Part shown: positions 8,864 through 16,083 of the stretch, one piece after another
How positions within the stretch are numbered: the first letter of the stretch is position 1
How the letters are laid out: each line of letters opens with the position of its first letter
NCBI GenBank assembly: GCA_036009105.1
Contig: DASYMJ010000169.1
Coordinates: forward strand, 1-19,437
Reading direction: 5' to 3'
DNA: 19,437 nucleotides
DNA from: JAFAVZ01 sp036009105
GTDB taxonomy: Bacteria > Acidobacteriota > Thermoanaerobaculia > Gp7-AA8
The notes under the pieces: generated by a model
Databases searched by the model: none
The model's input: the letters and a program-made list of their open reading frames with translations, nothing else
What the model was told of the DNA's origin: nothing
Program-made: the position numbers and the translations under genes

Positions 8864-10051
8864 ATGGAATTCGACGTCTTCTTCTCCATCTGCCAGACCG
8901 AGGTGCACGGCTACCTGCCGGACGAGCGGACCATGTTCCGCAACTTCTTCGAGCAGGTCGAGCTGGCCGATCGCCTCGGCTGCGGCACGGCCTGGGTGGC
9001 GGAGAGCCACCTCTCCACCGAGGTGCAGAAGACGAATCCCGGCGCCGTGATCCCCCACTTCGTCGGCGAGATCGGCCTGAACACCGACATCCTCCAGCTG
9101 GCCCATCGCGTGTTCGCCCGGACGAAGCGGATCGGCGTCGGCTCGGCCATCATGAACATCCTCTGCAACGGCGGGCCGATCGCCCACGCGGAACGCATCA
9201 AGACCTTCCTCGCCCTGCACGGCCTCGAGCCGGAAGAGAAGCGGCTGCTCACCATCGGCTTCGCGGCCGGCCGGTTCCCCTTCATCAACGTGCCGTACGG
9301 CATCGTGCCGCGCGATCCGGTGGAAGCGGCGGCCTGGCCCGTCGTCAAGAACAAGATCTTCGAAGAGGCGACGGAGATCTTTCTGCGCCTGCTACGCGGT
9401 GAAACGCTCAGCTCCTCGATGATTGCGCGGCGCACTTTGAAGCGCTCCGATTTCCGCAAGGACGAGGAGTGGCAACGCGTGCAGGAAGCGCACGGCTCGT
9501 ACAAAGACGAGATCGCGCTCGAGCCGCGCTGGACGTTCCCGAATTTGAAGATCGTCCCGCGGGAGTCGCGCATGGACCTGCTGCGGCTCTCCATCGGCTC
9601 GCACGATCCGGCCACGCAGCTCTTCGCCAACACGCTGCTGCCGGTGGGCGTCTTCAACCTCTCCATCACGCCGGGCGACGAGATCGAGAAGACGAACGAG
9701 CGGATGCAGACCGGCTATCACCCCGACGGCGGCGGCTGGCAGCGGCGCCTCATGCCGCGCACCGTGCTCGTCTTCTACAACGAGGATCCGGCGCAGGCGG
9801 CGGAAGAGGCCCGCGATGCGCTCTCCAATTACTGGCGCGCCCTGGAAGGGACGCTGGACGAGGAGAAGGTGCGCCGCGCCACGAACAACGCGCTCATCGG
9901 CGATGCGGAGGCGATCGCCCGGCAGATGGGCGACCGCTTCCATCCGGACGACCGGCTCATGCTCTGGTTCGACTTCAACAACCACGACTCCAAACGGGTG
10001 ATGGCGAACATGGAAGCCTTCCTCACCCTGGTCGCGCCGCAATTCCGATGA
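8864..10051 (+). CDS. LLM-class (bacterial luciferase-like) flavin-dependent oxidoreductase
   Basis: A 395-residue TIM-barrel protein of the luciferase-like monooxygenase family. The N-terminal strand MEFDVFFSICQTEV is followed by helix FEQVELADRLGCGTAWVAESHLS, the standard first beta-alpha-beta unit with the WVAEH-like motif. RIGVGSAIMNI and ERIKTFLAL match the next barrel units. These enzymes use reduced FMN or F420 to oxidise diverse substrates; the substrate here cannot be read from the sequence. C-terminal residues (about 310-395) contain HPDDRLMLWFDFNNH, typical of the family's last strand region. The stop overlaps the ATG of the next small gene (ATGA), so the two form an operon. A role in the aromatic pathway further downstream is possible but unproven. 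Confidence 0.85.
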   Translation: MEFDVFFSICQTEVHGYLPDERTMFRNFFEQVELADRLGCGTAWVAESHLSTEVQKTNPGAVIPHFVGEIGLNTDILQLAHRVFARTKRIGVGSAIMNILCNGGPIAHAERIKTFLALHGLEPEEKRLLTIGFAAGRFPFINVPYGIVPRDPVEAAAWPVVKNKIFEEATEIFLRLLRGETLSSSMIARRTLKRSDFRKDEEWQRVQEAHGSYKDEIALEPRWTFPNLKIVPRESRMDLLRLSIGSHDPATQLFANTLLPVGVFNLSITPGDEIEKTNERMQTGYHPDGGGWQRRLMPRTVLVFYNEDPAQAAEEARDALSNYWRALEGTLDEEKVRRATNNALIGDAEAIARQMGDRFHPDDRLMLWFDFNNHDSKRVMANMEAFLTLVAPQFR

Positions 10052-10305
10052 ACGATGAGCTCCTCGGGCGCTGGGTGATGACCGGGCCGGAAGAGATCCG
10101 CGTCGCCGAGTTCTCCGCCGACGGGACGATGAGCTACCGGATCGAGGCGGGCGGGCGGGAGATGGCCATGTCGATGCAGTACCGCGTGGCAGGCTCGGAG
10201 ATCATCACCGACCGCGGCGTGAACTCGCGGTTCACCATCCATGGTGATGTGTTGACGATGGAGCACGGCGGGGAGACGTTCGTCTTCACAAGGATTTCCA
10301 TGTAG
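10048..10305 (+). CDS. Small hypothetical beta-rich protein (lipocalin-like)
   Basis: An 85-residue protein with no export signal. It reads LLGRWVMTGPEEI, then FSADGTMSYRIE, then SRFTIHGDVLTMEHGG and FVFTRISM. The pattern 'l.G.W......f..DG.....' and 'y.i.gd.lt......' is common in small lipocalin-like or META-like beta proteins that bind or protect ligands. I do not recognise a specific family. The ATG overlaps the TGA of the flavin oxidoreductase gene, so the products are probably made together. The last two codons, ATG TAG, are the first six bases of palindromic repeat copy 3. The original C-terminus may therefore have been altered by arrival of the repeat. Confidence 0.7.
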   Translation: MNDELLGRWVMTGPEEIRVAEFSADGTMSYRIEAGGREMAMSMQYRVAGSEIITDRGVNSRFTIHGDVLTMEHGGETFVFTRISM

Positions 10306-10380
10306 GGCCGGCTCTCAGCCGGCCCGATGGTGGCATCTCGGATCGTCCACCATTGGGCCGGCTGAGAACCGGCCCTACAT
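10300..10380. repeat. Palindromic intergenic repeat, copy 3
   Basis: An 81-bp copy with arms ATGTAGGGCCGGCT and ACCGGCCCTACAT. The core differs slightly (GCATCTCGGATCG). It supplies the stop codon of the upstream gene and ends at the base before the TACACT box of the downstream gene. Confidence 0.93.
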
Positions 10381-10386
10381 TACACT
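10381..10386 (+). promoter_or_regulatory. Possible -10 box of a leaderless promoter, matching that of amnB
   Basis: TACACT lies 8 nt before the ATG at 10395, without a ribosome binding site. The 11-mer TACACTTCGCC that begins here is identical to the one at 16071-16081 before the dioxygenase gene. This suggests that the two units share an expression signal. Confidence 0.45.
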
Positions 10387-10394
10387 TCGCCCCG

Positions 10395-11459
10395 ATGTTC
10401 GACGAGTCCGCCGCTCCCAACTTCGCCCGCGCCATGCCGAACTGGCAGCCGCTGGTCGAGTACCGGCGCAACGGCGTGGCGGAGAACACCATCCACGGCG
10501 CCGTCTCCTGGGTCACCGGACGGAACCTGCTCTACTCCTTCGGCGGCAACGTCGAGGTCTACGGCCGCTCCATGGTCAAGCCGATCATGATGAAGGTCTT
10601 CGCCAACGACTTCGCCCGCCACCTCGACGGCGAGCAGCAGGCCATCTCCGTCGCCTCCCACAACGGCGACACCGAGCACGTGCGCGTGGCGCGCTCCATC
10701 CTCAAGCAATCCGAATGGGGACTGATGCAGACGCCGCACGACGTGCCGCTGGTCCAGTTCGGGCGGCAGGTGCGCCGGCCGCGCCGCTGGTATCACTGCT
10801 GTTCCGGCGAGCACGCCGCCATCCTGCGAGGCTGCCGATTGCGCGGCTGGTCGCGCGTCGGCTACGTCTGGCCGCATCACCCCTTCTTCCAGGAGTACAT
10901 GGCTTACATCCAGCGCATCCTCGGCCGCGACTGGACGCCGGGCATCATCGCCAAAGACGGCTGCGGCCTGCCCACCGTCTCCATGACCGTGACCGATTTG
11001 GCCCGCCTCTTCGCCAACCTCGTCACGGAGAAAGAGGTCGACTGGATCTGGCCGGCCATGATCGGCCATCCCGATCTGATCGGCGGCTTCAACCGCCTCG
11101 ACTCCACCATCCTCAAGGCCTGCCGCGGCCGCGTGCTGGCCAAGGAAGGGGCGGACGGCCTCCTCGGCCTGGCCATCGAGCACCCCGAATACCCGGAAGG
11201 CCTCGGCGTGGTGGTCAAGATCGCGCACGGCTGGAACCCCCAGGCCGCCTGGTACATCGCCCGCTACATCCTCGGCGTGCTCGGCTTCGAGTTCCGCAAT
11301 CCTTACAAGCTGCGCCGGCAGAAGGCGTTCATCGTGCCGGAGGTGATCCCGGCCGAGCTGCGCGACCGGATGGCTGCCATCGTGCCGTGGGACTCCTGGG
11401 ATCCGGACATCGATCGCTGGGAGTTCGACCCGGAGGAATTCGTTGCAGCGGCTCGCTAA
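10395..11459 (+). CDS. Asparaginase II (Rhizobium etli type) family hydrolase, variant active site
   Basis: A 354-residue cytoplasmic protein of the Asparaginase_II family (beta-lactamase-like fold, unrelated to E. coli asparaginases). Visible signatures are VEYRRNGVAENTIHGAV, the SxxK pair S59/K62 in RSMVKP, CCSGEHAAIL, DGCGLPTVSM and AKEGADG. In the R. etli enzyme ReAV, as I recall it, Cys135, Lys138 and Cys189 hold zinc. The matching positions here are C136, E139 and C190, so the lysine is glutamate. This may mean a different substrate or metal mode. The start ATG 10395 follows the TACACT box; an upstream in-frame extension lies in the repeat. The gene overlaps the ALDH gene by 17 bp, so it probably belongs to the 2-aminomuconate pathway, perhaps as a deaminase or amidase rather than an asparaginase. 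Confidence 0.82.
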   Translation: MFDESAAPNFARAMPNWQPLVEYRRNGVAENTIHGAVSWVTGRNLLYSFGGNVEVYGRSMVKPIMMKVFANDFARHLDGEQQAISVASHNGDTEHVRVARSILKQSEWGLMQTPHDVPLVQFGRQVRRPRRWYHCCSGEHAAILRGCRLRGWSRVGYVWPHHPFFQEYMAYIQRILGRDWTPGIIAKDGCGLPTVSMTVTDLARLFANLVTEKEVDWIWPAMIGHPDLIGGFNRLDSTILKACRGRVLAKEGADGLLGLAIEHPEYPEGLGVVVKIAHGWNPQAAWYIARYILGVLGFEFRNPYKLRRQKAFIVPEVIPAELRDRMAAIVPWDSWDPDIDRWEFDPEEFVAAAR

Positions 11460-12870
11460 CTTCATCGGCGGCGCCTTCGTGGCGCCCGCGTCCGGCGCGT
11501 ATCTGGAGGACGTTGCGCCCGCGACCGGCGAGGTGATCGCGGAGATCCCCGACAGCGACGAGCGCGATGTCGCTGCCGCCGTCGATGCCGCGCGCGCCGC
11601 GTTCCCCGCCTGGTCGCGCACGCCGGTGGAGCAGCGCTCGCGATTGCTTTTGAAGCTCGCCGATCTGATCGAGCAGAACCTCGAGGAGCTGGCGCAACTG
11701 GAGTCGCGCGACAACGGCAAAACGGTGACGCTCGCCCGCCGCCTCGACATCCCGCGCGCCGTGCTCAATTTCCGTTTCTTCGCCACGGCCGTGCTGCATC
11801 AGTCCAGCGAGGCGCACGTCACGGAGGGCACCGCGCTGAACTACACCTTGCGCCAGCCGCTCGGCGTGGCGGGCCTGATCGCGCCGTGGAACCTGCCGCT
11901 GTATCTCCTCTCCTGGAAGATCGCGCCCGCCATCGCCAGCGGAAACACGTGCGTGGCGAAGCCGAGCGAGCTGACGCCGCTCACGGCCAACCGCCTCGCC
12001 GAGCTCTCGCTCGAAGCGGGCATCCCGCCGGGCGTGATCAACATCGTGCACGGTCTGGGCGGCAAGGCCGGCGTGGCACTCACGCGTCATCCCGATGTGC
12101 CGCTCATCTCCTTCACCGGCGGCACGGTCACGGGCGCCGGCGTCGCCGCGAACGCCGCGCCGCGCTTCAAGAAGCTCTCCCTGGAGCTCGGCGGCAAGAA
12201 CCCGAACCTGATCTTCGCCGACGCCGACCTCGACGACGCGGTGACGACCTCGATCCGCTCCAGCTTCTGGAACCAGGGCGAGATCTGCCTCTGCGGCTCG
12301 CGCATCTTCGTGGAGCGGCCGGTGTACGACGCCTTCCTGGAGCGCTTCACCGCCGCGACCAAACGCCTGCGCATCGGCGATCCGGGCGACGAAACGACGG
12401 ACATCGGCGCGCTGGTCAGCGAAGCGCACCTGCAGAAAGTCCTCGGCTACATCGAGCTTGCGCAGGAGGAAGGCGGCACGATCGTGACCGGCGGCCACCG
12501 GGTCGATCGCCCCGGCTTCTTCGTCGAGCCGACCATCATCACCGGCCTGGGATGCGAGTGCCGCGTCCTGCAGGAGGAGATCTTCGGTCCGGTGGTGACG
12601 GTCACGCCGTTCGATCGCGAGGAGGAAGCGATCGCCTTCGCGAACTCCACGCGCTACGGCCTCTCCGCCACGCTCTGGACGCGCGACCTGCAGCGCGCGC
12701 ATCGCGTCGCGGCTGCGCTGGACAGCGGCACGGTCTGGATCAACTGCTGGCTCCTGCGCGACCTGCGCGTCCCATTCGGCGGCATGAAGGAGAGCGGGGT
12801 GGGACGGGAGGGCGGGCTCGCCTCGCTGGAGTTCTTCACCGAGGCGAAGAATGTGTGCGTGAAGTTGTGA
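11443..12870 (+). CDS. amnC: 2-aminomuconic 6-semialdehyde dehydrogenase (ALDH8A1/AmnC-like)
   Basis: A 475-residue NAD-dependent aldehyde dehydrogenase that should oxidise 2-aminomuconic 6-semialdehyde to 2-aminomuconate. Catalytic Cys282 lies in NQGEICLCGSRIF and the general base Glu248 in LELGGKNPNL; the N-terminal APWNLP motif is also present. NQGEICLC, RIFVE, WINCWLLRDL and PFGGMKESGVGREG closely follow the human ALDH8A1 and bacterial hydroxymuconic/aminomuconic semialdehyde dehydrogenase pattern, rather than general betaine or acetaldehyde dehydrogenases. The start is TTG at 11443, backed by GGAGGA at 11432-11437, inside the end of the asparaginase-like gene. Its 3' end overlaps the end of the convergent LodB-like gene by 35 bp. 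Dioxygenase, deaminase and KynB genes nearby support the assignment. Confidence 0.88.
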   Translation: MQRLANFIGGAFVAPASGAYLEDVAPATGEVIAEIPDSDERDVAAAVDAARAAFPAWSRTPVEQRSRLLLKLADLIEQNLEELAQLESRDNGKTVTLARRLDIPRAVLNFRFFATAVLHQSSEAHVTEGTALNYTLRQPLGVAGLIAPWNLPLYLLSWKIAPAIASGNTCVAKPSELTPLTANRLAELSLEAGIPPGVINIVHGLGGKAGVALTRHPDVPLISFTGGTVTGAGVAANAAPRFKKLSLELGGKNPNLIFADADLDDAVTTSIRSSFWNQGEICLCGSRIFVERPVYDAFLERFTAATKRLRIGDPGDETTDIGALVSEAHLQKVLGYIELAQEEGGTIVTGGHRVDRPGFFVEPTIITGLGCECRVLQEEIFGPVVTVTPFDREEEAIAFANSTRYGLSATLWTRDLQRAHRVAAALDSGTVWINCWLLRDLRVPFGGMKESGVGREGGLASLEFFTEAKNVCVKL

Positions 12871-13903
12871 TGCGGCGGGACCAGAACGGCTCGTCCGGCC
12901 AGCGCTGCTCCATCGCGTAATACGCGCCCCGGCGATCGAGATACGCGTCGAAGTGGCGCGCCACATCCGCCGCATAGACCTGCAGGTGATCCTTGTTACC
13001 GCGCAGCCAGCTGTCCGCGGCGCGCGCGGCGTTGATGCCCGAGGTGAGTGCGTAGCCGATGCCCATGGAGGAGAGCGGATCGAAGCTCGCCGCGGCCTCC
13101 CCCGCCGCCGCCCACCCCTCGCCGGCGATGCGATCGAGGCGGGCGGAGTGGGCGGGCAGGATGACCGGCTCGCGCAGGAGCCGCGCCTCGCCCACACGCG
13201 CGCGGGTGGCAGGCGCATCGTCGAAGGAGAGGTGCGTGCCGCGCTCGCGAACGATGTCCGCGTCCGTCATCAGCGCCACGACGAGCTGCTCGCCCGGGAT
13301 CGGCGCGGAGTACCACCACCCGTACGGCACCGCCTCCACCAGCGTCGACGGCTCGATCTCGCCGCGCGTGGCGTACACGCCGATCACGCCGGTCAACTGA
13401 TCGTGCAGCTGCGGCTTCGCGCCCATCAACCGGGCGAAGGAGGCGTGACGGCCGCTGGCGTCGATCACAAAGTCCGCGGTGATGGCGGAGCCGTCGCTCA
13501 GCGAAAGCGCATCGCTCACGCCGACGACGTGGGTGCGCAACCGCACATCAGGCACGGAGGCGATCAATGCGCGGTCGAAGGCGCGGCGGTCGAGGTTCAT
13601 TCCGTCGCCCGCGCCGGTGAAGAAAAAGTCGCGGCTCACCACGCGCGATGCGCCCCACGCGGCCGCTGTGCCCGAGGCGCGCAGATGGGGACCAACCGAG
13701 ACGCCGAGGTATTGCAGGAGCGGCGTGGCGCCGGGGGAGAGCGTTTCGCCGGCGCGCCATTCGTCGTAGCCGGAGCGCTCGATCACCACCACGCGGCGGC
13801 TCGTGTAGCGGAGGAGCGTCAATGCGGCAGCGGCCCCCGCGGGACCGCCGCCGATCACCGCTACATCGAAATGCTCACTGGTCACAGTTCGGCACGCCGT
13901 CAC
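12836..13903 (-). CDS. LodB-like FAD-dependent oxidoreductase (probable LodA maturase)
   Basis: A 355-residue flavoprotein (349 if the in-frame GTG at 13885 is used). It has the FAD-binding fingerprint VAVIGGGPAGAAAALTLL and the second FAD motif FVIDASGRHA. The region GYALTSGINAARAADSW near the C-terminus is typical of the flavin halogenase/geranylgeranyl reductase-like superfamily. LodB proteins of this group are needed to build the cysteine tryptophylquinone cofactor of LodA. The gene follows the LodA-like gene and overlaps it by 29 bp (or 11 bp), so production is coupled. No halogenase motif GWxWxIP is visible, although GWWYSAPIP is similar. GTG 13903 and GTG 13885 are both possible; neither has a well-placed ribosome site. 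The 3' end runs into the end of the ALDH gene on the other strand. Confidence 0.83.
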   Translation of the reverse strand: MTACRTVTSEHFDVAVIGGGPAGAAAALTLLRYTSRRVVVIERSGYDEWRAGETLSPGATPLLQYLGVSVGPHLRASGTAAAWGASRVVSRDFFFTGAGDGMNLDRRAFDRALIASVPDVRLRTHVVGVSDALSLSDGSAITADFVIDASGRHASFARLMGAKPQLHDQLTGVIGVYATRGEIEPSTLVEAVPYGWWYSAPIPGEQLVVALMTDADIVRERGTHLSFDDAPATRARVGEARLLREPVILPAHSARLDRIAGEGWAAAGEAAASFDPLSSMGIGYALTSGINAARAADSWLRGNKDHLQVYAADVARHFDAYLDRRGAYYAMEQRWPDEPFWSRRITTSRTHSSPR

Positions 13904-16010
13904 ACTCCGCGATCTCCGCCTCCTCCCGCAGGTACCACATCGGGAAGAACTGGTTGGTAGGCGTGAGATAGCTGCCGGAGCCCGCCAGCTGGTTCACCGG
14001 CGAGCCGACGGCGACCGTGCTGGCGACGAACTTGTCGTGGTTCCGCTCCCTCTCCACAAAGTACGGGAACTGCCGCCCCTCGGCCCGGTCGTTCACATTC
14101 ACGATGAAGCCCATGTAGGCCCACGACACCACCAGGTTCCCGATGTTGTTCGAGCCGCGGTTGAAGTAGACCGAGTAGCCGGCCGGCACGCCGGCGGCCA
14201 TCTGCTCCTCCTTCGTCATGTCGCCGGTGATCACGTACATCGGCGATTGCGGCGGCCACCAGTAGGCGTAGTACGTGGGCGAGGGCGGGATCTCCGTGAT
14301 GCGCGTGGTATTGAGCGGAGTGGCGAACGTGACGTACTCGATCGAGCACTGGTAGAAGTCGGCCATCCATGGCGGCGACATCCGCTTCGTGAGGTCGCCC
14401 GGCTCGGAGCCGGGGCGCCAGGGGCCCGTGCCGGTCTGGTACGTCTCGTCGCGGCCCGGCGTGAGGCCGTTCTGCTTGTAGTACTCCTCGTCCGCATAGT
14501 GGCGGATGCGGTACGGCGCCTCGTAGATCACCGGATTGCGCGTGGTCCAGGTGACCTCGATGCCGGGCGACATCGGCGAGCCGTTGCAGTTGCCGACCGA
14601 GGCCTGGTCCAGCGGATGGACTCCGCGCAGCGGCGGCACCGCCTTGCCCGCGGTGAACTTCCCTTTCGCCCACTGCCCGAGGAGGAAGTACTGGGTGATG
14701 GTCAGCGGCATCCATTTGCTGACTTGGTCGTTCGTCACCGAGTTCGTGCCGGAGTTGAGCGGCATGGCCGGTACGTTGCCGGTGAACAGCTCGTTGTTGC
14801 CGGGCGAGAGCTCGTCCTGGCCGGGGTCGCGGAAGTAGGAGAAGTAGGCCTGCCGGTTCTTCGCGTTCGCGGCGGAAGGGTCGCGCGGATCGAAGCGCAG
14901 CGCCGTGAACGGCACCATCGACGGCAGGTTGGCCACCCAGACGTAATCCGCCGGCCGCTCGATGATCGGCGCGATGTCGCGCTCGTAGCTGGCCATGAAA
15001 TTCGCATTGAACCGGCCGGCCGCGTACATGTCCGGCCTCAGGTTCTGAAAGCGGACGCCGACGTCGTACATGATGTCGTCCAGGGTGACGATGTTCACCA
15101 GCTGGGGCGCGTATTTCGGTGAGCCGACCAGCGCCCACGCGGTCAGCGTCAGCGGCTCGGCCATGCCGCGCACTTTCAGCTTGCAGGTCACCGGGCCGTC
15201 CGCGGTGTCGTCGTACCAGGTGTCCTGGCCGGTGTACGTGGCGATCGGCACCTCGCCGCCCGCGTGACCGAGGCCGGCGACCACCACGAGGCGGCCGTCG
15301 GCGTCCATCATCGCGTTGCCGAGGGTGTTGATCTGGTAGGGGATGCGCTTCGACTTCAGGTCGGGGAAGCTGCCGTGCGGGTAGTCCTTGGGGATGGTGG
15401 CGCGCGAGAACGCCGCTTTGTCGCCGGGGCTGGAAAGCGTGCGCGGGCCGGGATCGATGATGAGCGACTGGCGGTCGGTGACGTCGGGATTGCGGAAAGT
15501 GTCCTCCTCGTAGTACTTCGACTGCGGGCCGAGCGTCATGTTGCCCCGCAGCTCGTCATTGTTGTACCAGCAGCCCTTCTTGTTCGCGAGGTGCACCGTC
15601 CACTGGACGCTCTCGATCTCGCTGTCTTTGAGGGTGACCTCGCGGCCGGGATCATCCGGATCCTCGGCGTCGAAGGCGAAGAGGCGGAAGCGCGCGCCCT
15701 GGCGGCGGATGCGGCCGTCCTTTTTGAACTTGCGGACGAATTCCGGCTTGCCATCCGCGCCGCGGCGCTCGTTGCCGTTCGCGTCGCATTCGATGGGCAG
15801 GCCGCCGATCGTCTCCGGCTCGAGATAGAAGCTGTCCGGGCTGTCGCCGAGCCGGGCCACGCCGATGGCGGGGTGGATCTGGTAGCGGACCTTCCCGCTC
15901 GGCTTCTTCTTTTTCGTCTGCGCGTCCGCGTTGATTGCCACTGCTGCCGCCGCCGCGGCGGCCGCCGTCACGGTCAGGAACTCCCGCCGGTCCCAATTGC
16001 GATTTGCCAT
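13875..16010 (-). CDS. LodA-like cysteine tryptophylquinone amino-acid oxidase, Tat-exported
   Basis: A 711-residue member of the LodA/GoxA family, which oxidises amino acids (lysine or glycine in characterised members) to give ammonia and hydrogen peroxide. The family hallmarks are present: HPAIGVARLGDSPDSFYLEP near the N-terminus, GNCNGSPMSPGIEVTW with cofactor Cys475, and MSPPWMADF with cofactor Trp548. The spacing (73) is close to that of LodA C516-W581, as recalled. The Asp reported four residues before the Cys in LodA is Ser471 here; the nearest acidic residue is D468. The N-terminus has DRREFL plus an alanine-rich segment, a twin-arginine signal. ATG 16010 is preceded by GGGAGGAG. The substrate cannot be read from the sequence. 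The LodB-like partner follows with overlap. Confidence 0.88.
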   Translation of the reverse strand: MANRNWDRREFLTVTAAAAAAAAVAINADAQTKKKKPSGKVRYQIHPAIGVARLGDSPDSFYLEPETIGGLPIECDANGNERRGADGKPEFVRKFKKDGRIRRQGARFRLFAFDAEDPDDPGREVTLKDSEIESVQWTVHLANKKGCWYNNDELRGNMTLGPQSKYYEEDTFRNPDVTDRQSLIIDPGPRTLSSPGDKAAFSRATIPKDYPHGSFPDLKSKRIPYQINTLGNAMMDADGRLVVVAGLGHAGGEVPIATYTGQDTWYDDTADGPVTCKLKVRGMAEPLTLTAWALVGSPKYAPQLVNIVTLDDIMYDVGVRFQNLRPDMYAAGRFNANFMASYERDIAPIIERPADYVWVANLPSMVPFTALRFDPRDPSAANAKNRQAYFSYFRDPGQDELSPGNNELFTGNVPAMPLNSGTNSVTNDQVSKWMPLTITQYFLLGQWAKGKFTAGKAVPPLRGVHPLDQASVGNCNGSPMSPGIEVTWTTRNPVIYEAPYRIRHYADEEYYKQNGLTPGRDETYQTGTGPWRPGSEPGDLTKRMSPPWMADFYQCSIEYVTFATPLNTTRITEIPPSPTYYAYWWPPQSPMYVITGDMTKEEQMAAGVPAGYSVYFNRGSNNIGNLVVSWAYMGFIVNVNDRAEGRQFPYFVERERNHDKFVASTVAVGSPVNQLAGSGSYLTPTNQFFPMWYLREEAEIAECDGVPNCDQ

Positions 16011-16012
16011 CT

Positions 16013-16020
16013 CTCCTCCC
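16013..16020 (-). promoter_or_regulatory. Strong ribosome binding site of the LodA-like gene
   Basis: On the - strand GGGAGGAG ends two bases before the ATG at 16010. Its GGAGG core is at + coordinates 16015-16019. It selects this start over the longer open frame reaching 16106 and places the twin-arginine signal at residues 8-9. Confidence 0.7.
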
Positions 16021-16070
16021 AGCAAGGAGTTGCGCGCGGCGGTGAAATCCCTACCCCCGATCCGCCGCGA

Positions 16071-16076
16071 TACACT
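16071..16076 (+). promoter_or_regulatory. Possible -10 box of a leaderless promoter before amnB
   Basis: TACACT lies 7 nt before the ATG at 16084 with no Shine-Dalgarno sequence. It opens an 11-mer identical to the one before the asparaginase-like gene. The 73-bp space back to 16011 also carries the promoter of the divergent LodA-like gene. Confidence 0.45.
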
Positions 16077-16083
16077 TCGCCGC

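Noticed and set aside
8195..9220. Longer version of the dipeptidase gene (341 codons)
   Set aside because: The extra N-terminal part lies within the flavin oxidoreductase gene. Starting at 8842 gives a standard lipoprotein signal.
11329..13218. Long - strand open frame (629 codons) opposite the ALDH gene
   Set aside because: Arg/Ala/Asp-rich shadow. The ALDH motifs lie on the + strand with a clear ribosome site.
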